From: Lachnospiraceae bacterium
Lineage (GTDB): Bacteria > Bacillota > Clostridia > Lachnospirales > Lachnospiraceae
Reading direction: 5' to 3'
Assembly: GCA_017962825.1 (NCBI GenBank)
Contig: JAGCUO010000155.1
Location: forward strand, 1 to 64,000
DNA: 64,000 bases
In this document: positions 37,719-46,700 of the stretch, piece after piece
Layout: the number at the start of each line of letters is the position of its first letter
Numbering within the stretch: position 1 is the stretch's first letter
Made by a program: the position numbers and the translations under genes
Notes under the pieces: generated by a model
Told to the model about the DNA's origin: nothing
The model's database searches: none
Seen by the model: only the letters and a program-made list of their open reading frames with translations

Positions 37719-39380
37719 ATGAAAAAGAAATATTTATCACTTGTACTTGCACTTCTTATGATGGCTTCCTTTAACCTTTCTTCCTGCACGAACGTGACGG
37801 AAGAAGCGGTCGAAGAGTCCGATGAAAATGATGAGGCTGAAGAGATCGAAGATGAAGAACCGGTTTATGTGGATGTCCTTGATAAATCTGATCTGAAGGA
37901 TCAGGTAAAGGTACTGGTCAGAAACCGTGAAGACTGGATGATCCAGGGAGGAAGCAGGGACACAAGCGATAATGCATATCTGGTCACGGATCTGGATCAC
38001 AACGGAAGATTGGAGATCATTGCCATAACAGGACTATCGGATCACGGATTATCCGAAGTTGAACTGTTTGAAGTAGATGAAGACGGAAAAGGACTTGATG
38101 AAGCAAGATGGAAATGGAAGGGGCTGGATATTGCTTCAGGTATATATCCGGATTTTTCAGAGGGTGCAGGATTTTTCTATAACAGAAAGAAAACAGAAAC
38201 CGGATATGAAATATGTAATTCCATAGCGGAAGAAGGCGGAGATCCTTTATACATAGCTTATGAGGTTACTTATTCGGACGGGAAAGTTGTTTGTTATAAC
38301 TATGCTTCCGCAGTTCTGGAATCCGATTGGGTTTTCTATACCGATGATGGAACGGATATAAGTGATGATGATGAATTCACGGAATATCTGGATGATTATC
38401 ATGATGATTATAAATTCGATGAGATTTCTTTCGGAATATATTCCGAAAAAAACTATTACAATGCATCGATACATGAAGTAAGTGATGATGAACTTAAAAC
38501 GATCCTGACCGATTCCTACAATGTCTTCTGCGGTGAGATGAGCATAGAATCATTCGACGGAGTGTATAATCTTCCCTATGTCTCAGTCGAACCGGAGAAT
38601 GATCTTTATTCGGCACTTATCGGAAAGTGGAATCTGTACTCCATATCCTATGATGGGTTTGGTACGGATTATTATGATGAAGATTCATCCGATTTCATGA
38701 CTTTCGAATTTTATGAGGATCGGGCGGTTTTATTTTCGATTTTTTATGACGGAGAGGAAGAACTGTCGGAACTTCTTTCGGTCGAAACAGAAGATGACCG
38801 TGTCACGGTAGTTTATGAAGATTATGAGGATGAATTTACAGATGAAGAGATTGGCAGGATTTGTTTTGAATTCAGTGATCTTACAGAGAGCGGAGGCAGT
38901 GTCTTAGTTCTCATAAGCGCATATGATAAGGATGGAGAATTGTATGACGCATACCTTGCGGAATTTGTCAGGGCTGATTCGGATCACTCAACCGGATTTG
39001 TATTATCCGACAGGTATTTCGGGGAGTGGGAACTTGTATCAACTCAGAGCGAAGGTGAAGTTACATATTATGAAGAGGGCGGTTCGTATAATGTAACATT
39101 GATCGTGGATTCCGATAAAACCGCTACGCTTAAAGAGTTCAGTTACGGTGAGCTTCAGTTGGAGATCAGCGGTGATATTTTGATCGGTGAAACAGACAAA
39201 CCGTATTTTATCTGTGAGGACAAAGAAGTTGTTTCGGATCCCGTTGTTTATGTGACATATATGCTAATGCTGGATATTGCGGATCCGGATGTAATGGAAG
39301 TTTATGTAAAATTTTATGATGAGGATGACGAGTCTATAGGTGGTTCGATTCTGACCTTTGAGAGGCAGAGCCGGAAATAA
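37719..39380 (+). CDS. acidic lipoprotein, paralogue A2
   Basis: 553 aa, same architecture as A1: lipobox NLSSC, acidic spacer, EF-hand-like loop VTDLDHNGRLEIIAIT, conserved FEVDEDGKGLDEARWKWKGL, and two C-terminal lipocalin-like repeats (LIGKWNLYSIS, YFGEWELVST). The alignment with A1 is visible by eye along the whole length, but divergence is substantial, so the duplication is not recent. Confidence 0.85.
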   Translation: MKKKYLSLVLALLMMASFNLSSCTNVTEEAVEESDENDEAEEIEDEEPVYVDVLDKSDLKDQVKVLVRNREDWMIQGGSRDTSDNAYLVTDLDHNGRLEIIAITGLSDHGLSEVELFEVDEDGKGLDEARWKWKGLDIASGIYPDFSEGAGFFYNRKKTETGYEICNSIAEEGGDPLYIAYEVTYSDGKVVCYNYASAVLESDWVFYTDDGTDISDDDEFTEYLDDYHDDYKFDEISFGIYSEKNYYNASIHEVSDDELKTILTDSYNVFCGEMSIESFDGVYNLPYVSVEPENDLYSALIGKWNLYSISYDGFGTDYYDEDSSDFMTFEFYEDRAVLFSIFYDGEEELSELLSVETEDDRVTVVYEDYEDEFTDEEIGRICFEFSDLTESGGSVLVLISAYDKDGELYDAYLAEFVRADSDHSTGFVLSDRYFGEWELVSTQSEGEVTYYEEGGSYNVTLIVDSDKTATLKEFSYGELQLEISGDILIGETDKPYFICEDKEVVSDPVVYVTYMLMLDIADPDVMEVYVKFYDEDDESIGGSILTFERQSRK

Positions 39381-39408
39381 GCATTTCAACCGGCTTGTGA
39401 GGAGAATT

Positions 39409-40740
39409 ATGAGAAAAAAATATTTTGCGCTTATTATGGCAGGTATAATATGTTCTTCTGTTTTGTCCGGATGCGGTAAAGCGGACGAACCCCGGACTGA
39501 GATCGAAGTAGATGAAGATGACAATGATGAGGATAGTGACGAGGAAGACGATGATCAGGAAGACGATATTTCTGACTCTTCAAATGAAGCGGATGAAAAG
39601 ACAGATCCGTCTGAAATAGTCAAAGAGATCAATGAGGATGAGCTTTATTCGCAGATAGACATCTTTTTGGATAACCGTGATGCCATCTTTTTCCCGGAAT
39701 CGGATGATTACTGTTTCACCAGCTGTATGGTGTGTGATCTTGATTTCAACGGAAGATGTGAACTTGTTCTCTCAGGAGGAAGATGGTACGGCTCAGATCT
39801 TGAAAACCGTATTTATGAGATAGATGAAGAAAGGGACGGTTATTACGAGCCTGAGTATGCTTTTCTGGGAATGGATTCCGAGCAGTGCGTTGTACCCAAA
39901 ATTGCTAATTGGAATACCCTGGATGCATTTTATGATAAGAAAGATGGAAGATTCCATTATCTTATATTCCAATCTCTCCCTGAAACCTCGGACCAGTATG
40001 GCTTCAGATATTGTGATGTTTCCCTGAAGGACGGGATTATTCAAAATGATATCTATGGTATGTACCAATACCATTATGATGACGGGTATCAGGCTACATA
40101 TTTCGGCCCTGACGGTGAAATGTCCCAGGAAGAATTTGATGATTACACTTATTCATATCCCGGAGATCATGTCGTAAAGAGGATGGATTTTGGTACATAT
40201 GAAGGCACTGCATTTTACCCTCTCTCCGACGGAGATATAGAGACCATGGCTTCGTGGGCACTTAGGGAAATCCTGGCCGATTCATATCGCGTATTTGCGG
40301 GAACCATGACACAGAGCGATTTCATAAGGATCCATTCTACCCACAGTAACGACTATGATGATGCGGAAGAACTTCTTCTGGACAGTGTCGGAGGCTGGGG
40401 GCTGTACCTTACCGATACGGAGGGCGATATAACATACTACACTCCGGACAGCGAGTTTTATATGACTATGGACATTTATGAGGACGGCTCATTTGAACTT
40501 TACCGGTTCTTAAATACCGATAATGAAATGGACATAAGCGGTGTTCTGGAAGCGGATGAAAATGCTGATCTGGTCTATACCTATATACCTGAATCCGGTG
40601 ATGATATGGGCGGCTCCACCCTTGAGATAATAGTATGCGAGGTCAATATGGACGGACGGCTTGTCATTTCTACGAGTTCCATGTACGGGAATGAATATCT
40701 CGGGGGAAGCACCTGGTATTTTGACAGGATTGATATATAA
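39409..40740 (+). CDS. acidic lipoprotein, paralogue B2
   Basis: 443 aa, same architecture as B1: signal peptide MRKKYFALIMAGIICSS, lipobox VLSGC, acidic spacer, EIVKEINEDELYSQIDIFLDNRD, EF-hand-like loop VCDLDFNGRCELVLSGG, C-terminal GGWGLYLTDTEGDITYY and GGSTWYFDRIDI. GGAG lies 6 bp before the chosen ATG; the longer upstream frame overlaps A2 and is rejected. Confidence 0.85.
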   Translation: MRKKYFALIMAGIICSSVLSGCGKADEPRTEIEVDEDDNDEDSDEEDDDQEDDISDSSNEADEKTDPSEIVKEINEDELYSQIDIFLDNRDAIFFPESDDYCFTSCMVCDLDFNGRCELVLSGGRWYGSDLENRIYEIDEERDGYYEPEYAFLGMDSEQCVVPKIANWNTLDAFYDKKDGRFHYLIFQSLPETSDQYGFRYCDVSLKDGIIQNDIYGMYQYHYDDGYQATYFGPDGEMSQEEFDDYTYSYPGDHVVKRMDFGTYEGTAFYPLSDGDIETMASWALREILADSYRVFAGTMTQSDFIRIHSTHSNDYDDAEELLLDSVGGWGLYLTDTEGDITYYTPDSEFYMTMDIYEDGSFELYRFLNTDNEMDISGVLEADENADLVYTYIPESGDDMGGSTLEIIVCEVNMDGRLVISTSSMYGNEYLGGSTWYFDRIDI

Positions 40741-40764
40741 ACAGTGTAAAGGTCGCGTCGTAAT

Positions 40765-40793
40765 TTGACTCTTTTACCTGTCAGTGGTATTGT
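40765..40793 (+). promoter_or_regulatory. promoter of the Ig-like lipoprotein gene
   Basis: TTGACT (40765-40770), 17-bp spacer, TATTGT (40788-40793), in the 92-bp gap after B2. It suggests the fifth lipoprotein is expressed separately from the A-B-A-B set. Confidence 0.55.
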
Positions 40794-40832
40794 GTGATAT
40801 GGTTTGTTATAAACACGAGGAGGTTATAAAAA

Positions 40833-41621
40833 ATGAAGAAAGCAGCAATTAAAAAAGTTGTCTCCCTTTCACTTATGCTTACACTTCTTGCAAGCATTTG
40901 CGGATGTGGCGCAGCTAAGACTTTCCCCATCGAAGTATCCGAGACCAAGGTTGAGGTTGAAGTCGATGAGAAGGTAAAGGTAGAGATCGAGAATTATGAT
41001 GATCTCAAAGATGTAGTCGTAGAGATCGATGACGAGGACATCGCAAAGGTTAAGGAGAGCAACGGAACCATCACCATTACCGGACTTGAGGATGGCAAGG
41101 CTAAGGTTACCGTTACCGCTTCCAATTCCGAAGATGAGATTACCATCAAGGTAACTGTTACTGCTCCCGAGGAGCCTGAACCCGAGCCCGAGCCCGTACC
41201 TTCTGTTTCCACCGGAAGCGTAGATGATTGGTATGGCTCTTACAGCGGAACCATCACTCTTTACGGAACCGACAAGTGGGATGATGAGTATTATGAGTGG
41301 GATGATGTTTACGCTATGATCGGAGATTCCAACGGAAGAACCTTCTTCGAAGGATATTCCGATGAAATGGATCTTTGGGGCGGAGACTGGTCACATGACG
41401 GAAGTGCGATCTTCTCATTCTGGGTTGAACTTACCGAGGATAAAATGACCGCAGATACCACTGACGAAGCATGGATCCTTGATGAGGATGACCTTTCCGA
41501 CAGCAATTATGTATATTATTGGTATTCATATGAGCGTGATGATCTCATGATCTGCCTCAACTATTATGATCCTGATTATGACGGCGGATTTGATGTATAT
41601 ATCACTCTTTCCAAGGATTGA
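40833..41621 (+). CDS. Ig-like (Big_2-type) lipoprotein
   Basis: 262 aa. Signal peptide with Cys-containing lipobox (SICGCG), then a Big_2-like beta domain at about 30-110 (EVSETKVEVEVDEKVKV ... ITGLEDGKAKVTVTAS). A Glu-Pro repeat linker (EPEPEPEPVP) and an aromatic/acidic C-terminal domain follow. The C-terminal domain (DWYGSYSGTITLYG) has the same plan as the lipocalin-like ends of the preceding lipoproteins. Own promoter and terminator. Surface exposed; function unknown. Confidence 0.83.
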   Translation: MKKAAIKKVVSLSLMLTLLASICGCGAAKTFPIEVSETKVEVEVDEKVKVEIENYDDLKDVVVEIDDEDIAKVKESNGTITITGLEDGKAKVTVTASNSEDEITIKVTVTAPEEPEPEPEPVPSVSTGSVDDWYGSYSGTITLYGTDKWDDEYYEWDDVYAMIGDSNGRTFFEGYSDEMDLWGGDWSHDGSAIFSFWVELTEDKMTADTTDEAWILDEDDLSDSNYVYYWYSYERDDLMICLNYYDPDYDGGFDVYITLSKD

Positions 41622-41650
41622 TAATCTTAGATAACATATGATATTCAAAA

Positions 41651-41681
41651 GGGCGTATCCTGTAAGGGATACGTCCTTTTT
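41651..41681 (+). terminator. intrinsic terminator after the Ig-like lipoprotein
   Basis: GGGCGTATCC pairs with GGATACGTCC (one G-T wobble), 6-base loop, five T. Confidence 0.9.
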
Positions 41682-41715
41682 CATACCCGCGGATCGGACC
41701 CGACTGACTCCGCAC

Positions 41716-41744
41716 TTGAAAAATTAACTCTCATGCGTTATATT
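41716..41744 (+). promoter_or_regulatory. promoter of typA
   Basis: TTGAAA (41716-41721), 17-bp spacer, TATATT (41739-41744), 25 bp before the typA start. Confidence 0.65.
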
Positions 41745-41768
41745 ATTAAGGTTTTGAGAGGAGATATT

Positions 41769-43601
41769 ATGATCACTAAGAGAGAAGACATAAGAAATGT
41801 CGCAATAATCGCCCATGTAGACCACGGAAAGACCACCCTGGTTGATGAGCTTTTGAAGCAGAGCGGTGTATTCAGAGAGAATCAGGAAGTAGCGGAGCGA
41901 GTAATGGACTCCGGTGATATCGAGCGTGAGCGTGGTATTACCATTCTTTCCAAGAATACCGCAGTTACATATAAAAATACCAAGATCAACATCATCGATA
42001 CTCCGGGACATGCGGATTTCGGTGGTGAAGTTGAGCGTGTACTTAAGATGGTCAACGGTGTTATTCTCGTTGTTGATGCATTCGAAGGTGCAATGCCTCA
42101 GACCAAGTTCGTTCTCAGAAAGGCACTTGAACTGAAGCTTCCCGTTATTGTATGTATCAATAAGATCGACCGTCCCGAGGCTCGTCCCAGAGAGGTTGTG
42201 GATGAGGTTCTTGAGCTCTTCCTTGAGCTTGATGCGGATGATGCACAGCTTGACTGTCCTTTCGTATATGCTTCCGCCAAGAGCGGTATTGCAAGCATGG
42301 ATCCCGATGAACAGGGTACCAGCATGGCACCTCTTTTCGATACAATTCTTGATTACATTCCCGCACCCGAGGGAGATCCCGAGTCAGGAACCCAGGTTCT
42401 TATCTCCACCATCGATTACAATGAGTATGTAGGACGTATCGGTATCGGTAAGGTTGAGAACGGATCCGTTAAAGTAAATCAGGAAGTTGTTATCTGCAAC
42501 CACCATGATCCCGATAAGCTTATCAAGACCAAGATCAGTAAGCTCTATGAGTTTGACGGACTTGCAAAGGTTGAAGTAAGCGAAGCTAAGATCGGATCCA
42601 TCGTTGCCATTTCAGGTATTTCGGAGATCCACATCGGAGATACCATCTGCAGCCCCGATGCCGTAGATCCTATTCCTTTCCAGAAGATTTCCGAGCCTAC
42701 CATTGCTATAGATTTCTGTGTTAACGATTCACCTCTTGCAGGTCAGGAGGGTAAGTTCGTCACTTCCAGACATCTCAGAGACAGACTTTACAAAGAACTT
42801 AACACTGATGTTTCACTCAGAGTCGAGGAAACCGAAGATACAGATCGTTTCAAAGTATCCGGAAGAGGAGAACTTCACCTTTCCGTACTTATCGAGACTA
42901 TGAGAAGAGAGGGATATGAATTTGCGGTATCCAAGGCTGAGGTTCTTTATAAGACCGATGAAAACGGCAAGAAGACCGAGCCTATGGAAGTCGCATATAT
43001 CGACGTTCCCAATGACTGTACCGGTGCCGTTATCGAAAAGCTGGGAAGCAGAAAGGGTGAGCTCCGCAATATGAGTTCCATCAGCGGAGGAACCTATACA
43101 AGACTTGAGTTCCTTATCCCTTCAAGAGGTCTTATCGGATACAGAGGAGAGTTCCTTACCGATACCAAGGGAAACGGAGTTATCAATACCGAATTCGACG
43201 GATATGCTCCTTATAAGGGAGATATCTCTTACAGAAAGATGGGATCTCTCATCGCATTTGAAGCAGGCGAGGCAATTACTTACGGACTCTTTAATGCACA
43301 GGAGAGAGGAACTCTTTTCATTACCGCAGGCGATAAGGTTTATGCGGGAATGGTTGTCGGTGAGACCGGCAGATCCGAGGATATTGAGGTCAATGTATGT
43401 AAGAAGAAGCAGCTGACCAATACCAGATCATCATCTGCAGACGAAGCACTCCGTCTTACACCTCCCAAGGTTCTTTCCCTTGAGCAGGCACTTGATTTCA
43501 TCGAAACCGATGAGCTCCTTGAGGTAACACCTCAGACTCTTCGTATCAGAAAGAAGATCCTTGATTCAAGACTTCGTAAGAGAGCTAATTTCAATAACTA
43601 A
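41769..43601 (+). CDS. typA: translational GTPase TypA/BipA
   Basis: 610-aa ribosome-associated GTPase involved in 50S assembly and stress adaptation. G1 [10 protein letters not shown]3 [12 protein letters not shown]4 NKID. EF-G-like domains follow, and the TypA-specific C-terminal segment has [19 protein letters not shown]. The ATG at 41769 follows GAGAGGAGA; an in-frame ATG 12 codons earlier sits on the -10 box and is rejected. Confidence 0.97.
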   Translation: MITKREDIRNVAIIAHVDHGKTTLVDELLKQSGVFRENQEVAERVMDSGDIERERGITILSKNTAVTYKNTKINIIDTPGHADFGGEVERVLKMVNGVILVVDAFEGAMPQTKFVLRKALELKLPVIVCINKIDRPEARPREVVDEVLELFLELDADDAQLDCPFVYASAKSGIASMDPDEQGTSMAPLFDTILDYIPAPEGDPESGTQVLISTIDYNEYVGRIGIGKVENGSVKVNQEVVICNHHDPDKLIKTKISKLYEFDGLAKVEVSEAKIGSIVAISGISEIHIGDTICSPDAVDPIPFQKISEPTIAIDFCVNDSPLAGQEGKFVTSRHLRDRLYKELNTDVSLRVEETEDTDRFKVSGRGELHLSVLIETMRREGYEFAVSKAEVLYKTDENGKKTEPMEVAYIDVPNDCTGAVIEKLGSRKGELRNMSSISGGTYTRLEFLIPSRGLIGYRGEFLTDTKGNGVINTEFDGYAPYKGDISYRKMGSLIAFEAGEAITYGLFNAQERGTLFITAGDKVYAGMVVGETGRSEDIEVNVCKKKQLTNTRSSSADEALRLTPPKVLSLEQALDFIETDELLEVTPQTLRIRKKILDSRLRKRANFNN

Positions 43602-43664
43602 TGACAACGGGGACGTACACCTTTGTCAGGTTCACCTGACAAAGCGTGTACGTCCCCATTGTCA
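43602..43664. repeat. REP-like inverted repeat, copy 2
   Basis: Arms 43602-43630 and 43635-43664 with loop TTCA. They pair over 29 bp with one extra base and one wobble. The head is TGACAACGGGGACGT, and the inner part is TTTGTCAGG/CCTGACAAAG. It begins within the stop codon region of typA. There is no T-run, so termination, if any, would be imperfect. Related to the elements at 34552 and 48064. Confidence 0.85.
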
Positions 43665-43692
43665 TGCCGGAGAGAACCGTCCCCGGCGGCTA

Positions 43693-43721
43693 TTGACACA
43701 TCACTGTGATGGTGATAGTAT
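43693..43721 (+). promoter_or_regulatory. promoter of the lysine riboswitch-dapA transcript
   Basis: TTGACA (43693-43698), 17-bp spacer, TAGTAT (43716-43721). It would start transcription just before the L-box aptamer. Confidence 0.75.
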
Positions 43722-43740
43722 TTGCGTTAAGTTAATAAAA

Positions 43741-43911
43741 AACGGTAGAGGTTGCGCCGATCATTATTAAGAAGTCAGATGTGACGTACACAGATGAAGA
43801 CTTGCGAAAGGGTGAGGCGCCGAAGGAACGATCGATACGTAAGACCGGATCCTGGGCATGCGGAGAATATTCGTATGACTGTCATCCTTATAAGGGATGG
43901 GGAGCTATCAA
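43741..43911 (+). promoter_or_regulatory. lysine riboswitch (L-box) aptamer
   Basis: The L-box conserved blocks appear in order: GTAGAGGTTGCG at 43745, AAGGGTGAGGCGCCGAAGG at 43807-43825, AGACCGGATCCTGGGCATG near 43842-43860, TATGACTGTCATCC with its pairing partner AAGGGATGG, and GGGGAGCTATC closing the P1 helix at about 43911. The class binds lysine and turns off lysine synthesis genes; the downstream genes are dapA and dapB, as expected. Confidence 0.95.
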
Positions 43912-43927
43912 ATTATTCGTTGATAAC

Positions 43928-43962
43928 GGCTGACCGTATTTTATTACGTGTCAGCCTTTTTT
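43928..43962 (+). terminator. riboswitch-controlled terminator
   Basis: GGCTGAC (43928-43934) pairs with GTCAGCC (43950-43956), extended by CGTA/TACG with a bulge, and followed by six T. It lies directly behind the L-box aptamer and is its likely expression platform: lysine bound, terminator formed. Confidence 0.9.
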
Positions 43963-44010
43963 ATTAAAGGCTGGCGGAACACGTAAACAAAATTCGAGAG
44001 GAGAAACAAA

Positions 44011-44946
44011 ATGAGCAAACCTATTTTCACAGGAGCTGCAGTTGCACTCGTAACACCCATGACCGCTGACGGAAGCGTTAATTTCGAAAAGCTCGACGAG
44101 CTTATCGAGTTCCAGATTTCAGGCGGAACCGATGCCATCGTTGCATGCGGAACCACGGGTGAGGCATCAACCCTTACCCACGAGGAGCATCTTAATGTCA
44201 TCAGACATACCGTAGAGAAGGTTGCAGGCCGTGTTCCCGTTATCGCTGGAACAGGTTCCAACAGCACCGAGACCGCTATCTACCTCAGTGTTGAGGCTGA
44301 GAAGGCAGGAGCAGATGCACTTTTACTTGTTACCCCTTATTACAACAAGGCTACACAGAACGGTCTTGTAGAGCATTTTGTAAAGACTGCGGAAGCTGTT
44401 AAGATCCCTGTCATCCTCTATAACGTACCTTCAAGAACCGGATGCAACATACTTCCCGCAACCGTTAAGAAGATAAGAGAGCGTGCCAAGAATGTAGTAG
44501 CCATTAAGGAAGCAAGCGGAAACATTTCTCAGGTTGCAACTCTTGCATCACTTATGGATGAGGATTTTGCAATATATTCCGGAAATGACGACCAGATTGT
44601 ACCTCTTCTTTCATTGGGCGGACTCGGAGTTATCTCCGTTCTTTCAAACGTAGCACCCCGTCAGACTCATGACATCGTAGCATCATATCTTGATGGAGAT
44701 GTTAAGAAGAGCTGCAAGCTTCAGCTTGAGGCACTCGATCTTATAGGAAGCCTCTTCTGCGAGGTTAATCCCATTCCCGTTAAGACAGCGCTCAATCTTA
44801 TGGGAATGAATGCAGGACCTTTAAGACTTCCTCTTACCGAGATGGAAGAAGCCAATGTTTCCAGACTTAAGAAGTCCCTTGCTGATTACGGACTTAAAGT
44901 GGCAGAAGGCGCAGTCATTAAATTCAATGATCTTTCCAAAGACTGA
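44011..44946 (+). CDS. dapA: 4-hydroxy-tetrahydrodipicolinate synthase
   Basis: 311-aa Schiff-base aldolase: pyruvate plus aspartate semialdehyde, first committed step to lysine and diaminopimelate. Conserved GTTGEASTL, YNVPSRTGCNI (catalytic Tyr) and VVAIKEASGN (Schiff-base Lys). GAGAGGAG precedes the ATG. First gene after the lysine riboswitch. Confidence 0.97.
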   Translation: MSKPIFTGAAVALVTPMTADGSVNFEKLDELIEFQISGGTDAIVACGTTGEASTLTHEEHLNVIRHTVEKVAGRVPVIAGTGSNSTETAIYLSVEAEKAGADALLLVTPYYNKATQNGLVEHFVKTAEAVKIPVILYNVPSRTGCNILPATVKKIRERAKNVVAIKEASGNISQVATLASLMDEDFAIYSGNDDQIVPLLSLGGLGVISVLSNVAPRQTHDIVASYLDGDVKKSCKLQLEALDLIGSLFCEVNPIPVKTALNLMGMNAGPLRLPLTEMEEANVSRLKKSLADYGLKVAEGAVIKFNDLSKD

Positions 44947-44955
44947 GGTGCAGAT

Positions 44956-45729
44956 ATGACTAGAATAATAATGCACGGCTGCAACGGCCGTATGGGACAG
45001 ATGATCACGGGCATAGTTAAAGATCGTGATGATGCCGAGATCGTCGCAGGAATAGATGTAGCGGATATTATTACCACCAACGGTTACCCGGTATTTACCG
45101 ATATAAATGCATGTGACGTGGAGGCCGATGTTGTTATCGATTGCTCCACCGCATCCGCAGCAGATAAGCTTATGGATTATTGTGAGGCTAAGAACCTTCC
45201 ACTTGTGCTTTGCTCTACAGGTCTTTCCGAGGAGCAACTTTCCAAGGTTAAAGTTCTTTCGGGTAAGATCGCGGTTCTTAGGAGTGCAAATATGAGCCTC
45301 GGTATTAACCTTCTTCAGAAGCTTCTTAAGGATGCTGCAGCTATCCTTGGCCCTTCAGGATTCGATATCGAGATCGTGGAAAAGCATCACAGGATGAAAC
45401 TCGATGCTCCCAGCGGAACGGCACTTGCTCTTGCGGATTCGGTTAACGAAGCTCTTAATAATGAGTACGAGTATGTCTATGACAGATCTGCCAGAAGAGA
45501 AAAGAGACCGGATAAAGAAATCGGCTTCAGTGCGGTCAGAGGTGGTACTATAGTAGGTGACCATGATGTTATTTTCGCGGGTACCGATGAGGTTATCACG
45601 TTCTCACACAGTGCGTATTCAAGAGCTGTATTTGCAAAGGGTGCGGTCAGTGCAGCGATATTCCTTGCAGGTAAACAGCCCGGCTTTTATGACATGAGCA
45701 ACGTTATTGAGGAGTCGCTTAACAAGTAA
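44956..45729 (+). CDS. dapB: 4-hydroxy-tetrahydrodipicolinate reductase
   Basis: 257 aa. Nucleotide-binding start IIMHGCNGRMGQMI, and the catalytic/substrate signature EKHHRMKLDAPSGTAL. Second enzyme of the lysine branch, 9 bp after dapA. Confidence 0.97.
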   Translation: MTRIIMHGCNGRMGQMITGIVKDRDDAEIVAGIDVADIITTNGYPVFTDINACDVEADVVIDCSTASAADKLMDYCEAKNLPLVLCSTGLSEEQLSKVKVLSGKIAVLRSANMSLGINLLQKLLKDAAAILGPSGFDIEIVEKHHRMKLDAPSGTALALADSVNEALNNEYEYVYDRSARREKRPDKEIGFSAVRGGTIVGDHDVIFAGTDEVITFSHSAYSRAVFAKGAVSAAIFLAGKQPGFYDMSNVIEESLNK

Positions 45730-46502
45730 TGAGATTTCGCCCCTGTATCGATATTCACAACGGAAGAGTAAAACAGATCGTTGGATCCTCATTGAAAGAT
45801 GAAGGAAGCAGTGTATCGGAAAATTTTGTGTCTGAAAAGACATCTGTTTACTATGCCGGTATGTTTGAAGAAAAAGGTCTTAAGGGCGGACATGTCATTA
45901 TCCTGAATAAAAAAGGAACTCCGGAATATGATGCGTCATATGCCGAATGTATGAATGCACTTAAAGCGTATCCCGGAGGGCTTCAGGTAGGAGGAGGTAT
46001 CACTCCCGATAATGCCCGCGAGTTTTTGGATGCAGGTGCATCACATGTCATAGTCACATCCTATGTATTTGCTGACGGCCGCATCAAAAAAGATAATCTT
46101 GTTAAGATAAGTGAAGTTGCCACACCCGAAAGACTTGTTTTGGATCTGAGTTGTAAAAAGTTTGAAGACGGTTATTACATAATGACTGACAGATGGCAGA
46201 ACAAGACGGATACCAAGCTTACAGTGGAGCTTCTAAAAGAATTATCTTCAAGCTGTGATGAGTTTCTTATTCATGCCGTTGATTCCGAGGGAAAAGCAAA
46301 CGGTCCCGAAAAAGGTGTTCTTGAGATACTGAAAAGTTTTGAGGATAGACCTGTTACATATGCGGGAGGTATCGCTTCCTATGACGATATCAAGAGCATA
46401 AGGGATATGTGTGACGGAAGAGTTGATATCACCGTAGGATCTGCGCTTGATATCTACGGAGGAAAACTTGATACGGATGAGATAATAAAGATCTGCGGGT
46501 AA
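45729..46502 (+). CDS. hisA: eukaryote-type HisA (ProFAR isomerase)
   Basis: 257-aa TIM barrel for the Amadori isomerisation in histidine synthesis. It matches the fungal/plant HIS6-type sequence rather than ordinary bacterial HisA: CIDIHNGRVKQIVG, NFVSEKTSVYYA, LQVGGGITPDNAREFLDAGA, VIVTSYVF, LVLDLSCKK, DEFLIHAVDSEGKANG, YAGGIASYDDI and DITVGSALDIYGG. The catalytic Asp pair are in CID and HAVD. The ATG overlaps the dapB stop by 1 bp, so it would be controlled by the lysine riboswitch. No other his gene is in the window. Such eukaryote-type HisA proteins are known in a minority of bacteria. Confidence 0.92.
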   Translation: MRFRPCIDIHNGRVKQIVGSSLKDEGSSVSENFVSEKTSVYYAGMFEEKGLKGGHVIILNKKGTPEYDASYAECMNALKAYPGGLQVGGGITPDNAREFLDAGASHVIVTSYVFADGRIKKDNLVKISEVATPERLVLDLSCKKFEDGYYIMTDRWQNKTDTKLTVELLKELSSSCDEFLIHAVDSEGKANGPEKGVLEILKSFEDRPVTYAGGIASYDDIKSIRDMCDGRVDITVGSALDIYGGKLDTDEIIKICG

Positions 46503-46520
46503 ACCAAACGTATATTTTTA

Positions 46521-46554
46521 AAAGAGTTTCGGAAGCTTCCGAAGCTCTTTTTTT
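46521..46554 (+). terminator. intrinsic terminator after hisA
   Basis: AAAGAGTTTCGGAA (46521-46534) pairs with TTCCGAAGCTCTTT (46537-46550) with one G-T pair, followed by further T. A TATAAT at 46651-46656 may serve the next gene. Confidence 0.88.
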
Positions 46555-46700
46555 ATGTTTTTTGATATTATTGAATGCATTTTTGCTTTATTTTGATCAT
46601 AAAACGCTAAATGTTACATCATTGTTACGAAATGTTTGCATAAATTTTTTTATAATGCTATAGTTACCCATAATCGGAATAAATCAAATTCGGAGGTTGA

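Noticed and set aside
43668..43690. GAACCGTCCCC stretch after REP copy 2 as a fourth repeat unit
   Set aside because: Only one short arm is present and no partner arm is found nearby; it may be a decayed half but cannot be supported.
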